Positions 32,640-43,553 of a DNA stretch of 64,000 bases are shown here, piece by piece (the first letter of the stretch is position 1; each line of letters begins with the position of its first letter). The notes beneath the pieces were generated by a model. The model saw only the letters and a list, made by a program, of their open reading frames with translations, searched no databases and was not told the origin of the DNA. This DNA is from Anthoceros angustus. Its lineage: Eukaryota > Streptophyta > Anthocerotopsida > Anthocerotales > Anthocerotaceae. The DNA is taken from contig MU008191.1 of NCBI GenBank assembly GCA_010909165.1, forward strand, positions 434,001 through 498,000, written 5' to 3'. The translations under genes were made by a program, and so were the position numbers.

Positions 32640-33949
32640 AATCGTCAGTCATTGTTAGCCATCTTTGCATGATGTGTAGTTTTGTTTATCTTAAATTTCA
32701 ACTACCTCCGGAAGCCAAAAAAAAATGATGTTTCAATCTATTTTCTTTCGCAACCTTTATAGGATTTGATGTTTAAGTTAGAGATCTACTTGTCACAGAC
32801 CTTGAGCGCGAGCAAACTGTGCACCTATGTTAAGCTGAATTGTAAGTGATGTACTGAATATCATGATACGAGTGAATTTAAGTGGTGCTAACAGTGTGTT
32901 TGGTTTCATAACATCCGCATCCATCACAAAGATATCAACCACATGGATGTATTTTGATCACAATTTTGATTCAAGAAAAATATGAAACCGTGTTATGCCC
33001 TCACACTTACACGCTCAGCTTGGGAGTTGAGAGAAACAAAGTGGCATGTTCCGAATACTTCAACCGGCACTCCTCGTACTGTAAGGGGTAAACAAACAGA
33101 GGTACACGATAGCGATAGCCTCGGAGAGGAGAGGAGGCAAGCCATATGAAAATGAGCCATCTGTCAGGCCTTGATATGGAGCAGAATAGGTAGGCGGGAT
33201 TGGGGAGTTGTCACACTTGAGAGCCCTGCATCCGCAGTGGGTTGATTAATAGGGCTATAAATAGGAGTTTCTCTCTGCCCGAGGAGAATGCTTTAAAATC
33301 CAACACAGTTAGAGGCTGGATGAGATGAATGAGGGCCGGAATGGGGCGACGAATCCCGTGGCGTCTGAAGGGATGAACGCCCCTGAGCATTTCCGACCCA
33401 AGCGGAAGCGAGTGTGGAGCAACGGCATGATCGCCCAACATCATCATGAGCAGGGGCGTGGGCGTAGGGTCCTGGGTCCTGGGTCCTGGGTCCTGGGGAA
33501 GGGAAGGGCAACGGTAACCAGCGATTCGGGATTCGCGATTCGGGATTCGCGATCCCAACAACATACCATGTACATATACACATGCAGGCTATGCCGCTTG
33601 GCAGACATCCCAGTTACAGTTACAGACTGCCCTGTGAGAGATGTGCGACGGTGGAATCGGCAGCCGCACAATTTGAGACGTCAGAAGACAAGACGACAGG
33701 GCGCAAGCCCAGTTTAACAAGCCATCAGGAGTCGCAGCAGACTAGTGTTCGGGGCGTGACGACACACCGTCGGCGAGCAGGCTGCAGGGGTGACGTCACC
33801 CTCGCCTGCTCCCGAGCGTCAGCGCATGGCGGACGCGGCGACCTACTGATAGGAACGACGAGAAGAAAGCCTACTGCCTCTCACGCCATTACCATGACAC
33901 CAACATGGAGTGCTTTGCCTTTGCCCGGGCCAGCTCGCCAGCTCCGGAA
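32640..33949. other. Gene-poor interval with short tandem repeats
   Basis: No credible gene. Short repeats near 33465-33495 (GGGTCCTG, four times) and 33525-33552 (ATTCGGGATTCGCG, twice). The frames overlapping these are artefacts of the repeats. Confidence 0.45.
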
Positions 33950-34035
33950 GCTCTTCCTGTTTCTGTTTCTGTTCCTGTTCCTGTTCATGTTCATGTTCCT
34001 GTTCCGGTTCCTGTTCCGGTTCCTGTTCCTGTTCC
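33950..34035. repeat. (TTCCTG)n hexanucleotide repeat
   Basis: Variants TTCCTG, TTTCTG, TTCATG and TTCCGG alternate over about 85 bp. On one strand they encode Val-Pro runs and on the other Glu-Gln runs, which produces apparent ORFs. Confidence 0.85.
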
Positions 34036-34204
34036 ACGAACATTCTGTGACCTCGTCTCCGGCCCCGTAAACTTTGGGCTAGTCAACTTCAGCATTAAAC
34101 TCGCCACTGCGACTGGACGACTCACACTCTTTGTTGACTGCACTGTTTCACGCAGTCAAGCTCGTGGCTGGCGTCTTCATGGAGGGCCTCTTCTTGGGAT
34201 GATA

Positions 34205-34640
34205 CGTGTGCGTACAGATCTCCCCATTCCCCACACCCAAGGGCGCCAGCAAGGAAAACCCAAAAACCTATGACACAACCCACAAACACCCACAACATAT
34301 CGTTGGACAATTCCAAACCCTGAGGGCCCTTTCCCTTTCTTCTCAACCCACCCCATCGTACCGTGTAAGGAGGATGAGGATCTGGGTGTCCTCGGCTGCC
34401 CCTTTCCGAAAAGGGGCCAACAAGGAAAACCCACAAATCTGAAATAGAACCCACAAATACCCTCAACACACCCTGGCACAAGTCCAACAGCGAGTCCACG
34501 GGACGGACACGGCGTTGTTGTAGGGGCGATGCGGTGCGTGTACCTCTCCCCTTCTCGAGAAAAGGCAGCAGCAAGGAAAACCCACAAATCTCAAGTAGAA
34601 CCCACAAAGAGATGCTCGGAGATGTTGAACGGACGTGCGT
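34205..34640. repeat. Three degenerate ~150-170-bp repeats
   Basis: The core AGCAAGGAAAACCCA..AAATCT then AGAACCCACAAA recurs at about 34248, 34418 and 34568. Copies 2 and 3 are each preceded by a small inverted repeat (CCCCTTTCCGAAAAGGGG near 34400; CCTTCTCGAGAAAAGG near 34550). The overlapping minus-strand 367-codon frame (34122-35225) crosses these repeats and GC-rich simple sequence, and is not considered a gene. Confidence 0.65.
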
Positions 34641-36078
34641 GGTGCTTAGGGTATGGAACGGCGGAGGAGGGAAAGCAAGCAGGACGTGTGACACAAGGCA
34701 GACGGGCCCCGAGTCACCCGACCCGTCACGGCTGGAGTGACGGTGCGGTTTAATGAACCACGAGCGGCCAGATTCGGCCAGCCCGGCGGAGATATGGCTG
34801 TACTTGGGGGGTTTGAAAAACTGTGAGAGCGTAGGCGCTCGTAAAGCCCGGGGCCCGGGGCATGACTGGCAATAAACGGCGTGCTGGCGATCCACGCCGA
34901 TCCCGTCGTGGGCGTCAAGCCAGCCCACCGCTTGCAGGTACGAGGTAGCAGCGTACCGCTGGCCCCTCATGAATCGCCCAACAAAGTCCAAAGCGGAGCG
35001 TGAAGCGGAATAAAAGGGGCGAGGGGCGAGGGGCGAGGGACGAGGGACGAGGGGCAGACTGCACTTCTGCAATCCGGCATGCCATGTTATGTGCACTTCC
35101 CTCGGTACAGCCTGATCATTTCCAGAACATGCTGCTACTGACGGGCCTGTGAGAGTCCTGTGAAGTCGCTGGCTGGGCTGAAGCCGGGGCCCGCTGCCCG
35201 CTGCCCGCTGCCCCGACCCGTACACTGGATCCCGTGAAGCTCCAGGCCAGCGGCTGACACGCCTAACATGGGCCGCGCAGGCCCCGCGGTACGGCCGGCT
35301 ACCCTACCCGCCCGGGTAGCGGCCACTGGGAACCGCCCGCCCGGTGGCCTGCTACAGGACAGCGCGCGCGGGCTGGGGTCAACGACCCGTTTCCCCGGTG
35401 ACTTCGTGTCGGCCCTTTGACTGCGCGGTCAAGCCCGCCTGGCCGGGGCCGGGGCCGGGGGCACCGGGGCCGGGAGACCGGGGACCGGGGACCGGGGACC
35501 GAGAACCGGGAACCGGGAACCGCGCTGGGCCTAACGTAACGGGAGTTTAATGCGGGATCTGCATTTCATCATGCCTGGGCCTGGGCTTGGACCTCGGGAA
35601 TCGCGGTTCCCGGTAATAATAATAATAATAATAAACACAATCGACGTCCCATTAACTAATTGCAGGCCGGAAGGCCGGGTCAGCACTGCCAGGATCTCCC
35701 CCAGGATCCTGCTCCCTTAAAGTGCGTCCTTCGTTTATCCAGCCACCGATTGCCCCCAATTCCCAGGCTCCACGTCCCCCTCGGTCACCACGGCGACTAC
35801 ACCTATCTCCTGCGGTCATCCTTTTACCGGGTCCACCGTCGTCGCCGCCGCCGCCGTTGTTGCCGGCGCCTAACGACTAGACGGCCGGGCCCGAAAGGAG
35901 GGACGAGCTGTCTATGCATACGCTTTACGCTTCCTTGCCCTTGCATGGGACCCATCGCATGTAACTCCACTTTTTCCCATGCACCTAACATTTCAATTTC
36001 AATTTGGACCTTGCTAAAATAACTTATCTACATGTTGAACCAGGGACAAGTTCATTATGTGAACGTTAAGTACGCTTG
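34641..36078. other. GC-rich simple-sequence region
   Basis: Rich in CCCGGG/GGGGCC-type words. 35445-35520 has GGGGCC and GGGGACC runs, and 35614-35635 an (AAT)n tract. No gene recognised. Frames in it follow the simple repeats. Confidence 0.5.
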
Positions 36079-38355
36079 CAGTACCCGGTATTTTTTTTCG
36101 CGAGAAAACGATCATATTAGATTAGAAGCAGCAAGCACTGCAGTGGATTACAAGATGCTGAGCTGAAAACCTCTCATGGGGAGACCTGGTCAAAACGTGC
36201 AGCCTGCTAATCGTCCTGCACGAAACCACCGTCTCCCAAAGGTACCTATGCTAACCTCATATTCCTTGAAGTTTGTTGCCGTGACTCCAAGATGGTAAGA
36301 GAGTTCTAACAAAGCCACGGGCAAGAATGATTCCACATCACTTCTGCCCCTGATTTGAGAATACTCGTTAAGTCCAAAGAGAGCTGCTGATGAGCAGTAT
36401 GCAGAAAGCGACACGGAGCCACACTTCAATAGCCGCCCAGAAACTACGTGCGTACCCACAGCGGTAGAGAGAGTGCTGACTCTTGTGGGGGCCACCATCA
36501 TTGCACATCCTGCATGAGTCTTCTCCAGTAACAACCAGTAGCCCATCCCATCGATCGGCATTTGGTAGGCTGGCTTGCAGAAAGAGCCAGACCAAGGATC
36601 GGATTTTGGGCGGGATTCCGGGCGTGAACCACAGCAACCTAAGCGTACCCCTCTGCCTCCTCAAGCTCAGGTGTAGTCTATTGGCTAGGGGTTTCCTCTT
36701 AGCCAATTTGTTGCGGGACACCATCCACTGGTAGGCCTCATTTGTCCTAAAATTGAAGAAGGAGCGATTCTCCTTGGAGAGGCTGCCCGGAGCCCTGGGA
36801 CATAGGTACATGTCAGGCCTGAATACAAGGTACCAATTTTCCGCCAACCTGAACCAGTACCTACATAGGGGAAGACCAGGTGATTGATGAGCTTTGACAC
36901 TTTCACCTTGTGTTCGCCACCGCCTTACCCTCATGGTGCGGGAAAGAACCGTGATCGGCATGAGATTCCCTGCTGGGCCGGCCATTGAATCTCGACTTGT
37001 TCTAGCCAGACTCCCTGCATCATGTGTAACGCTGTAGGACTGCCATTGCTTAGCTCCCTGCGCCTCAGCAACGAAAATTGCACTATCAAGCTCCGGGGTA
37101 GGATCCTCAGCCTCCGAGTCAGTCTCATCCTCGACACTTTCAAAGGCTAAGGCCCCCCACTCGCCCTCTAGCACTTCGTCCTGGGACCCTCAGCGCTGTA
37201 CGGATGCCCTCACTCATCCCTTCCCGCACCCAAGAAAAGATGGTTCTAACATGCCTCATAAGGATAGAGAACTCCTCCTTTATCTGGACAGCAGCTTTCC
37301 AGCCATTTTCTCGGCGACACCACAGATGCCCGAGCTGGTAGAAGCCATGTCTAGCAGCGTTGCTCAGAATCTGCGCCCTCAATGTACGGGAAAAAAAGCT
37401 TTGTTTCCACAGCCCTGAGAAGCCCTGGAGAGGGAGGGCAAGTGCGTCGTCAATGCACTTAAGGTGGGCGGATTAACAAGTGCTGGACAGCTAAGTAGCT
37501 GTTCCAAATTGAAGTGAACAAAGGAGAACAGCCCCTGGTGTCCAAAATAGGCTTGTCTGCCAGAATGTTATCGATAGACCGTCGCCCATGTGAAGCTGCT
37601 TGAACATGGTCGAGGTGGACATTAATGAAGCTTTTCCATGGGTAGGGGGATGGGTCAGCCGCCCGGAGTACCCATTGTGAGTGCAAAGCTTTCATTTTGC
37701 TGACTGGATCAACCAACCCTAGCCCGCCCCAGGATTTGGCCTGTATAAGGTGTTGCCAGGCCATGCGGTGTAAGCTTGAGGCCGCATCGGCTGGTTTATT
37801 CTAGAGGAAATTCATGATGATTCTGCGTAGCCCCTTTAAACTCCTGATCAATAGGAGCCCATAAAAACAAGTAATACCAGAGGGAAGCAGTGAGTATATG
37901 GTTTATAACAACCATGCGCCCTGCAAAATTCAACTCCACAAGCTGAAGCCCGCATGCCTTGCAAATAAATTTTAGACAAGCATACTTGCCAATTGCCTCA
38001 TTCTCATCCCCTTCTTGAAACGGCAGGCCTAGATACTTGTGGGAGGACGGCCCTTGCACCCTGGAAATATGACTCAAGCATTGAGGAATGTTATCCTCCA
38101 TGTTCAAACACAGCATCCGGGTTTTTGCCCAGCTGACCGAACACCCGGACAGCTGTCCAAAACCTTTGACCTGCATCAACATGGCTTGAAGGGAGGACAC
38201 TTTGGCCAAGGAAAATAGCATGGTATCATCAGCAAAGGCTGAAATTTTCAGGGAAGAACCATCTAGGGCTGGGACGCCTGCGAACTCCGGATCCTCATTG
38301 ATAGCTCGGATTAGGAAATCTGAGATAATGATGAAAAGGAACAGTACCCGGTATT
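36079..38355 (-). mobile_element. 5'-truncated LINE (non-LTR retrotransposon) with 14-bp target-site duplication
   Basis: CAGTACCCGGTATT occurs at 36079-36092 and again at 38342-38355, bounding the insertion as a target-site duplication. A run of T next to the left copy is the element's short A tail on the minus strand. Read on the minus strand from the truncated 5' end, the sequence encodes the end of a reverse transcriptase (SAFADDTMLF contains the catalytic F-A-D-D), then a downstream LINE segment (WQHLIQAKSWGGLGLVDP). The zinc-binding region of plant LINE ORF2 follows (FTPGIPPKIRSLVWLFLQA, RWDG...CRMCND...SQHSLYRCGYARSFW). Frameshifts and stops (for example around 37796 and 37174-37459) separate these pieces, so the copy is dead. 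Confidence 0.9.
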
Positions 38356-38579
38356 CATCTACCAGCCGACTCCCCTATTAGTCTCTACCCAAAGCTAGTC
38401 CAGTTGTCCCGCTTGTCCAATTCAATAATCTTGGTAGGTTTTAGAATAGCATGCTAGCTATATGTGCCTAGCAATGGGTTGATACATTTCATATTTTTAG
38501 GCTATATTGCTCCAAATCCTGAGTTGCTCATTTCTACATGGCTCGAGGGTGGTATCATGCATAGTCAAGACATATGATG

Positions 38580-39262
38580 AAGAGAAGCACGGAGTGAAGT
38601 GGAGAATTTCTAGAGATCATGATGTATTAATGAAGAGAATCACAGAGTGAAGTGGAGAATTACTAAAGATCATGATGCTAGCACAAGTTCGAAGTTCCAA
38701 GCTCAAAGTGAGGTGGAGAACTAGAGATCCTGATGCTAGCACAAGTTCCAAGTTCCAAGCTCAAAGTGAGGTGGAGAACTAGAGATCCTGATGCTAGCAC
38801 AAGTTCCAAGTTCCAAGCTCAAAGTGAGGTGGAGAACTAGAGATGATGATGCTAGCACAAGTTCAAAGTTCCAAGTTCAAAGTGAGGTGGAGATCTAGAG
38901 ATCATGATGCTAGCACAAGTTCCAAGTTCTAAGCTCAAAGTGAGGTGGAGAACTAGAGATCCTGATGCTAGCACAAGTTCCAAGTTCCAAGCTCAAAGTG
39001 AGGTGGAGAACTAGAGATCCTGATGCTAGCACAAGTTCCAAGTTCCAAGCTCCAAGTGAGGTGGAAAACTAGAGATCCTGATGCTAGCACAAGTACCAAG
39101 TTCGAAGCTCAAAGTGAGGTGGAGAACTAGAGATCTTGATGCTAGCACAAGTACCAAGTTCGAAGCTAGAAGCTAGAAGTGAGGTGGAGAACTAGAGATC
39201 CATAGAGTACACGCATGTACAAGTTTGAAGCATGAAGTGAGGTGGAGAACTAAAGATCTCGA
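38580..39262. repeat. 58-bp minisatellite, about 12 copies
   Basis: The period is 58 bp. The word GTGAGGTGGAGAACTAGAGA recurs at about 38708, 38766, 38824, then with small changes to about 39240. Each unit also carries TGATGCTAGCACAAGTTC. Outer copies are more diverged (GTGAAGTGGAGAATT). Related longer segments with CATATGA.GAAGAGAAGCAC flank the array at about 38565 and 39330, so it lies within an older duplication. Noncoding. Confidence 0.9.
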
Positions 39263-41678
39263 TGCTAGCACAAGTTCTTCACCGATAGTATATGTCGAGT
39301 GCAAGGGTGGTGTTATGTCCCATCAAACATATGACGAAGAGAAGCACGATGAAGTGAAGAACTAGAGAACCTGATGTTACCACAAGTTCTTCATCGACCC
39401 ATTAGTGCCTCGCGTATATCAAGTGCAAGGATAATATCATGCACCATCATACATATGCGTCCATCGAAGTGCGCACAAATGACTCACGTACCATCTCCAT
39501 GTGGTATGATTGAAGGAGTCAATACAACTCCATTGAGATACTTCCTAGAAAGTCCTATCGTTCAGAGTATAGGCTAGTAAAACCGTTGCTTGAAGAAAAA
39601 GAAAATAAAAGTCGATCGAATTTTAGCTTTTTTAGTTTATCCTCAAAATGCGAGACCATCTATATGTGTATATCTGTATGGAAGCATCATAAAGATTATC
39701 TCCCTACATAGTCCATATATATTCTCATCTTATTGTTCGAAACTTTGTTGAGTTATTAACATTCCACAAGAAAAAGAGATTTTGCATTCATATTGCGTAT
39801 AGGATTTGAAGGTATCATGTGCTCACGAGTCTGCCTATCACACGAAGCTCATGCTTTTCACTCATATAACATGACCAGAAAACTGCAATGGAAAGTAGAT
39901 GGTGTATATCCATTTAGATGGTATGCAAAGACACATGAAGCGCTTACATTAAAAGCAAGAGCTCCAAATTTAAGTAAGCTCAAGCATGTCAAGTAAGTAC
40001 TTCAAATCTTCAAGTAGGCTCTAATATATAGCCAATGAGGGCAACTTTATGCCTTGATCTAATTGCAAGCATAAATTAAGATAAGCTTGGACTTAGGGTA
40101 GAGAACGAACATTTACCATCAAGAGTCTAGAAATATATAGAATCTTCTAAAGTGAGACATCGACCAGTCTTTGAGATATGGAGAATGTTCCAAAGTGAGA
40201 CATCATCTAATCTTTCTCCAAACTCTGGCAGTTGTTAAAACATATTAAATCATCGTTTTCTGGTGGTTGAACATCATAGCACAGTATAATAATATCGTAA
40301 TGTGGGCAAAGGCATTCATGCACAACAACCATCCTTAATGATAAACACCAACTCGATGAAACCAAGACCTCAAGAGTTCTTCATATCTAAAGGCATATGA
40401 GAAGCATCATCTTGTGGTGATGGGAAACAACCTTGGATAATCAAGACATTCTCTCCACTAGACATAGACATCGTTACAAAGATCTTGACCCATAGAAAAA
40501 TCCCAAAGTGGAAAACGACAAGGAGCCTACATGTATTCAAAAATCAAACAATATATTGACAAACGGGAAGAATGATTCGTACATTGCCTACATCACAACT
40601 CCATCACACTCCATGAGGACATGATGAGGAAAGAAGAGAAGAAAATAAATATATATACACAAACATGAAGAAGCGGAAGCAAGAATGACACCAAGGGCAA
40701 TGGTGCAGCAAATAGCAAGGCCACAGGCCCACAGATGATGAGCCCTCATGCAGAAAGGCAGGCAGGCAGGCAGGCAGGCTGGAAGCATGGACAAGCAAAG
40801 CGAGCACACTGCACACACTCATGGCGGACGGTGGCCAGGCCGCACTCATCGCCATCTACTCCGATATACGTGCAATTATGTGAACGATCGAGGCCATAAT
40901 AAAAACTTACATAACAAAATATGTGCATGTATGTATGCATGTATGCATGTATGGCTGTGAGGCAGTCCGTTCCCAGCAGCAGGGCAGCAGGTCAATGCCC
41001 GAGCCCACGTGGAGCGCGGTGTCTGACACCTGCCAGGCAACCCGGAGCGGGACCGCAAACCGGCTGTCACAGCGAGGCTGACTCCCGGTTGTCTTCCAGT
41101 TACCAGCCACCGCTGGGCCGGGGCCGGGGCCGGGGCCGGAGCCGGGCCCGGGCGCCCGGGTTAGGGGCCACGGCCCACGGCCCACGGCCCCATGCCCCAT
41201 CGCCCCTTCTTCACCTGGGAGGCTGGGACACACTCGCTCCTTTTCCCCGTCCTTGCCCCTCCCTCCCTGCCTTCCTCTTCGCCTCGTCCTCTCCCCGCCT
41301 CCTCCTTCCTCCAGGCGCTCCTCCCGGGGCCGGGGCCGCACAGATCCGCGATCGCCCTCGCCCGCAATTCCACGCCCGACCGGACCCCGCCCCGCCCCGA
41401 CTCCCGCCATGCCGCGCCCCGAGCAGGTGCATGCGCGCCTCCAGCTCAGGGCCAGCGCCAGCTCCAGCGCCAGCGCCAGCTCCGGCTCGCAGGTGAGTGC
41501 GCCGGCCACCCGGGCCCGTCCCGTCCTCCTCTGAAAGCAATTTGTGCCGCGCGCGGTGCTGCCGGAGCCGCCTCCGGCCGGCTCGAATGCGCCGGCCGGT
41601 GCTTCCGATCTCGCCTCACTGCTCGCTTCCGGCATTGCTGGCAGATTGAGGCGCGGAGCGGAGGGGAGCGGAGGAGCC
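39263..41678. other. Intergenic DNA up to the VQ gene
   Basis: AT-rich, no gene, until about 40600. Then GC rises. Simple repeats: (GGCA)n at about 40757-40780, TGTATGCA words at 40925-40952, and (GGGGCC)n-type repeats near 41113-41140. 41409-41492 ends in a strong donor (GCAGGTGAGT), and a plausible acceptor (TGCTGGCAG) lies at about 41644. This suggests a spliced 5' leader for the VQ gene. Confidence 0.45.
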
Positions 41679-43553
41679 ATGAGCTCGTCGCTGTTCTTGT
41701 ACCAGGACAACTTGTATTATCTGAGGTCTGTGGGGCTGCGCTCCGGTTTTGTGCTGTGCTATGCTGGTCTGTGATGTCGGATTTTTTTTTTCTGCGCTTT
41801 TCCTGCTTTGAGTAGATCTGGCTGCGGCTTTCGTGCGAGGTTGGGAGGAGGATGTTGAATTTCTGTGGCCGTGCTGGTGCATTGAGCGGAAGGTGTGGCG
41901 TGCTGGCGGAGGCGCGGTTTTTTTATAGTGTGCGTGGCTAGCGGCCGTGGTTTGTTTGTTTGGAGTAGGAGTTGCATGTTTTGGAGCTGGTGCTGACATT
42001 GGCGTGGCAGGTTTGTGGCAGAGGCGTGTCGTGTTTCCTGGTGTTTTCCTGTGCTTTGCTGACGTTGTCGCTTGCTCGCTTTTGTGAAAGCGCGCCGTTT
42101 GTCGTGTGGCGTTGCGTTGCGTTTTGCTTTTTGGTCGAGCCGGGGTAGGGATCAGGGAGTGGGAGGGGGGGAGCTTGTTCTGTGCTGTGGCGTTGTTTTT
42201 CTGACGTTCTGGTTTGTGCTGTGCAGTGGGAACCAGGGATGGGCCCCGTCTAACAGCGCTGACGTTGATGAGTCGCCGAAGGTTGGTGGGAGCACCAATA
42301 GCGGGTCGCCTCCGACCAGCTGTGTGAGTCAGGCAGAGATAAGCCAAGCGAGTGAGGGTAGCCGGACGTCGGGGTTGGGGTGTGTGAAGACAACAGCCAT
42401 GAAGAAAGGAGGGAATGGTAGCGGAGGAACGGTTGCAGGCATGGGGGGCATGCCGAAAAAAATGTCAGGGAGCTTGCCTGGGGCGTCGCAGCAGGCGTCG
42501 CTTGTGGCCTCGCTGCAGGCGGAGGCCGTGAGGCAGCAGCAGGTTGTATCCACAACTTTCGTAGAAGCTGACACGTCGAGCTTTAGGGAGCTGGTGCAGA
42601 AGCTGACTGGAGTGTCTGAGGATTCTCAGGAGAAGCTTCCCATCACTCTGCCGTCCAGGCATGTGAGTAGGGAGACTAGTGGCCAGCGAGACAGCTTTAA
42701 CATGCTTAACAATCATAGGGACAGCAGTGGGATGACATGGGAGATCCCTCGTGACGCCTCCACTGTGTATAGCCATCTACAGAGTCGGGAGATGATGATG
42801 CCGACTGGAAACCATCAGGAGTTCAGGCAAGGAATGAGTCAGCGGGATGTCACCAACATGATGTTTGACGACAGGGGCTTTGGGAGGAACCCCATGAGCC
42901 AAGAAGCCTTTGCCAACTGGGAGAAGCTGATTGCTAGCAGGAACCTACCTGGAGGGCTGAACAATGTGGATCCTTATAGGACCGTCGCCAACGTTGAACC
43001 GTTGGCTGTTAGGAGATCTGCCTTCAAGCTTCATGACAGGAAGCCGCTGGGCAAGAAACTGGAGCTGAAACAGGGGGCCATCTTGAGACGTGATGGTGGA
43101 GGAAACTCACTTCTTCCTGGTGGTTGGACTGGTCATCCGGTTTTGTCTCCTAGATCTGAGATCGAGCACAGCCCTGTCACTCCTTTGACCCGTGACCCAT
43201 TTGATTCTCACTTGTACAGCCCTGCGACTCCTACCTCGTACGAGACCAGCAGTGGTGCCACTGTGTCCGCACAGATGGGGCCCGAAGGATGCAGCCCAAG
43301 CACTGCAGTATCGGGCTATAACAATTGTCTGAACATCATCCAGCATCTTGAGAGCCGTGGCAAATCTGCTGTACAAGATGTTGCCAAGGAGCCCCCAAGC
43401 TGTAACATGGGTCTGATGGCCAACGAGAGTAGGCGTTTGGCAGAAGCTGAAAGGGAGTATGTGCTGCATCCGCCGTTAGAGAGACGAAATGGCGAGCCGC
43501 AACTTTTAACCCTTTTCCCACTTCATTCTTCGCATGCTTCTGAGAAGTCCTGA
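41679..43553 (+). CDS. VQ-motif protein (MAPK-substrate-like)
   Basis: Two exons, 41679-41725 and 42227-43553, joined across a 501-bp GT-AG intron, give 457 residues. The start is MSSSLFLYQDNLYYLSGNQGWAP. The VQ core FRELVQKLTG lies at about residues 135-144. The C-terminal PQLLTLFPLHSS resembles the LLPLFP tail of the VQ4/13/19/33 group (MVQs). VQ proteins bind WRKY transcription factors in the nucleus, and MVQs are phosphorylated by defence MAP kinases. This protein has several Ser/Thr-Pro sites (LSPRS, SPVTPLT, YSPATPT, CSPST) consistent with that. It is longer than most VQ proteins (100-250 residues), with Met/Arg/Ser-rich disordered regions. The upstream ATG at 41409 does not join in frame. 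Confidence 0.92.

Noticed and set aside
34122-35225. 367-codon minus-strand frame
   Set aside because: It crosses degenerate tandem repeats and GC-rich simple sequence, has no domain, and its composition follows the repeats.
41409-41492. ATG 41409 as the true start of the VQ protein
   Set aside because: Splicing to the acceptor near 41644 and on to exon 2 reaches a stop (TAA) soon after 42227. The in-frame start is 41679.
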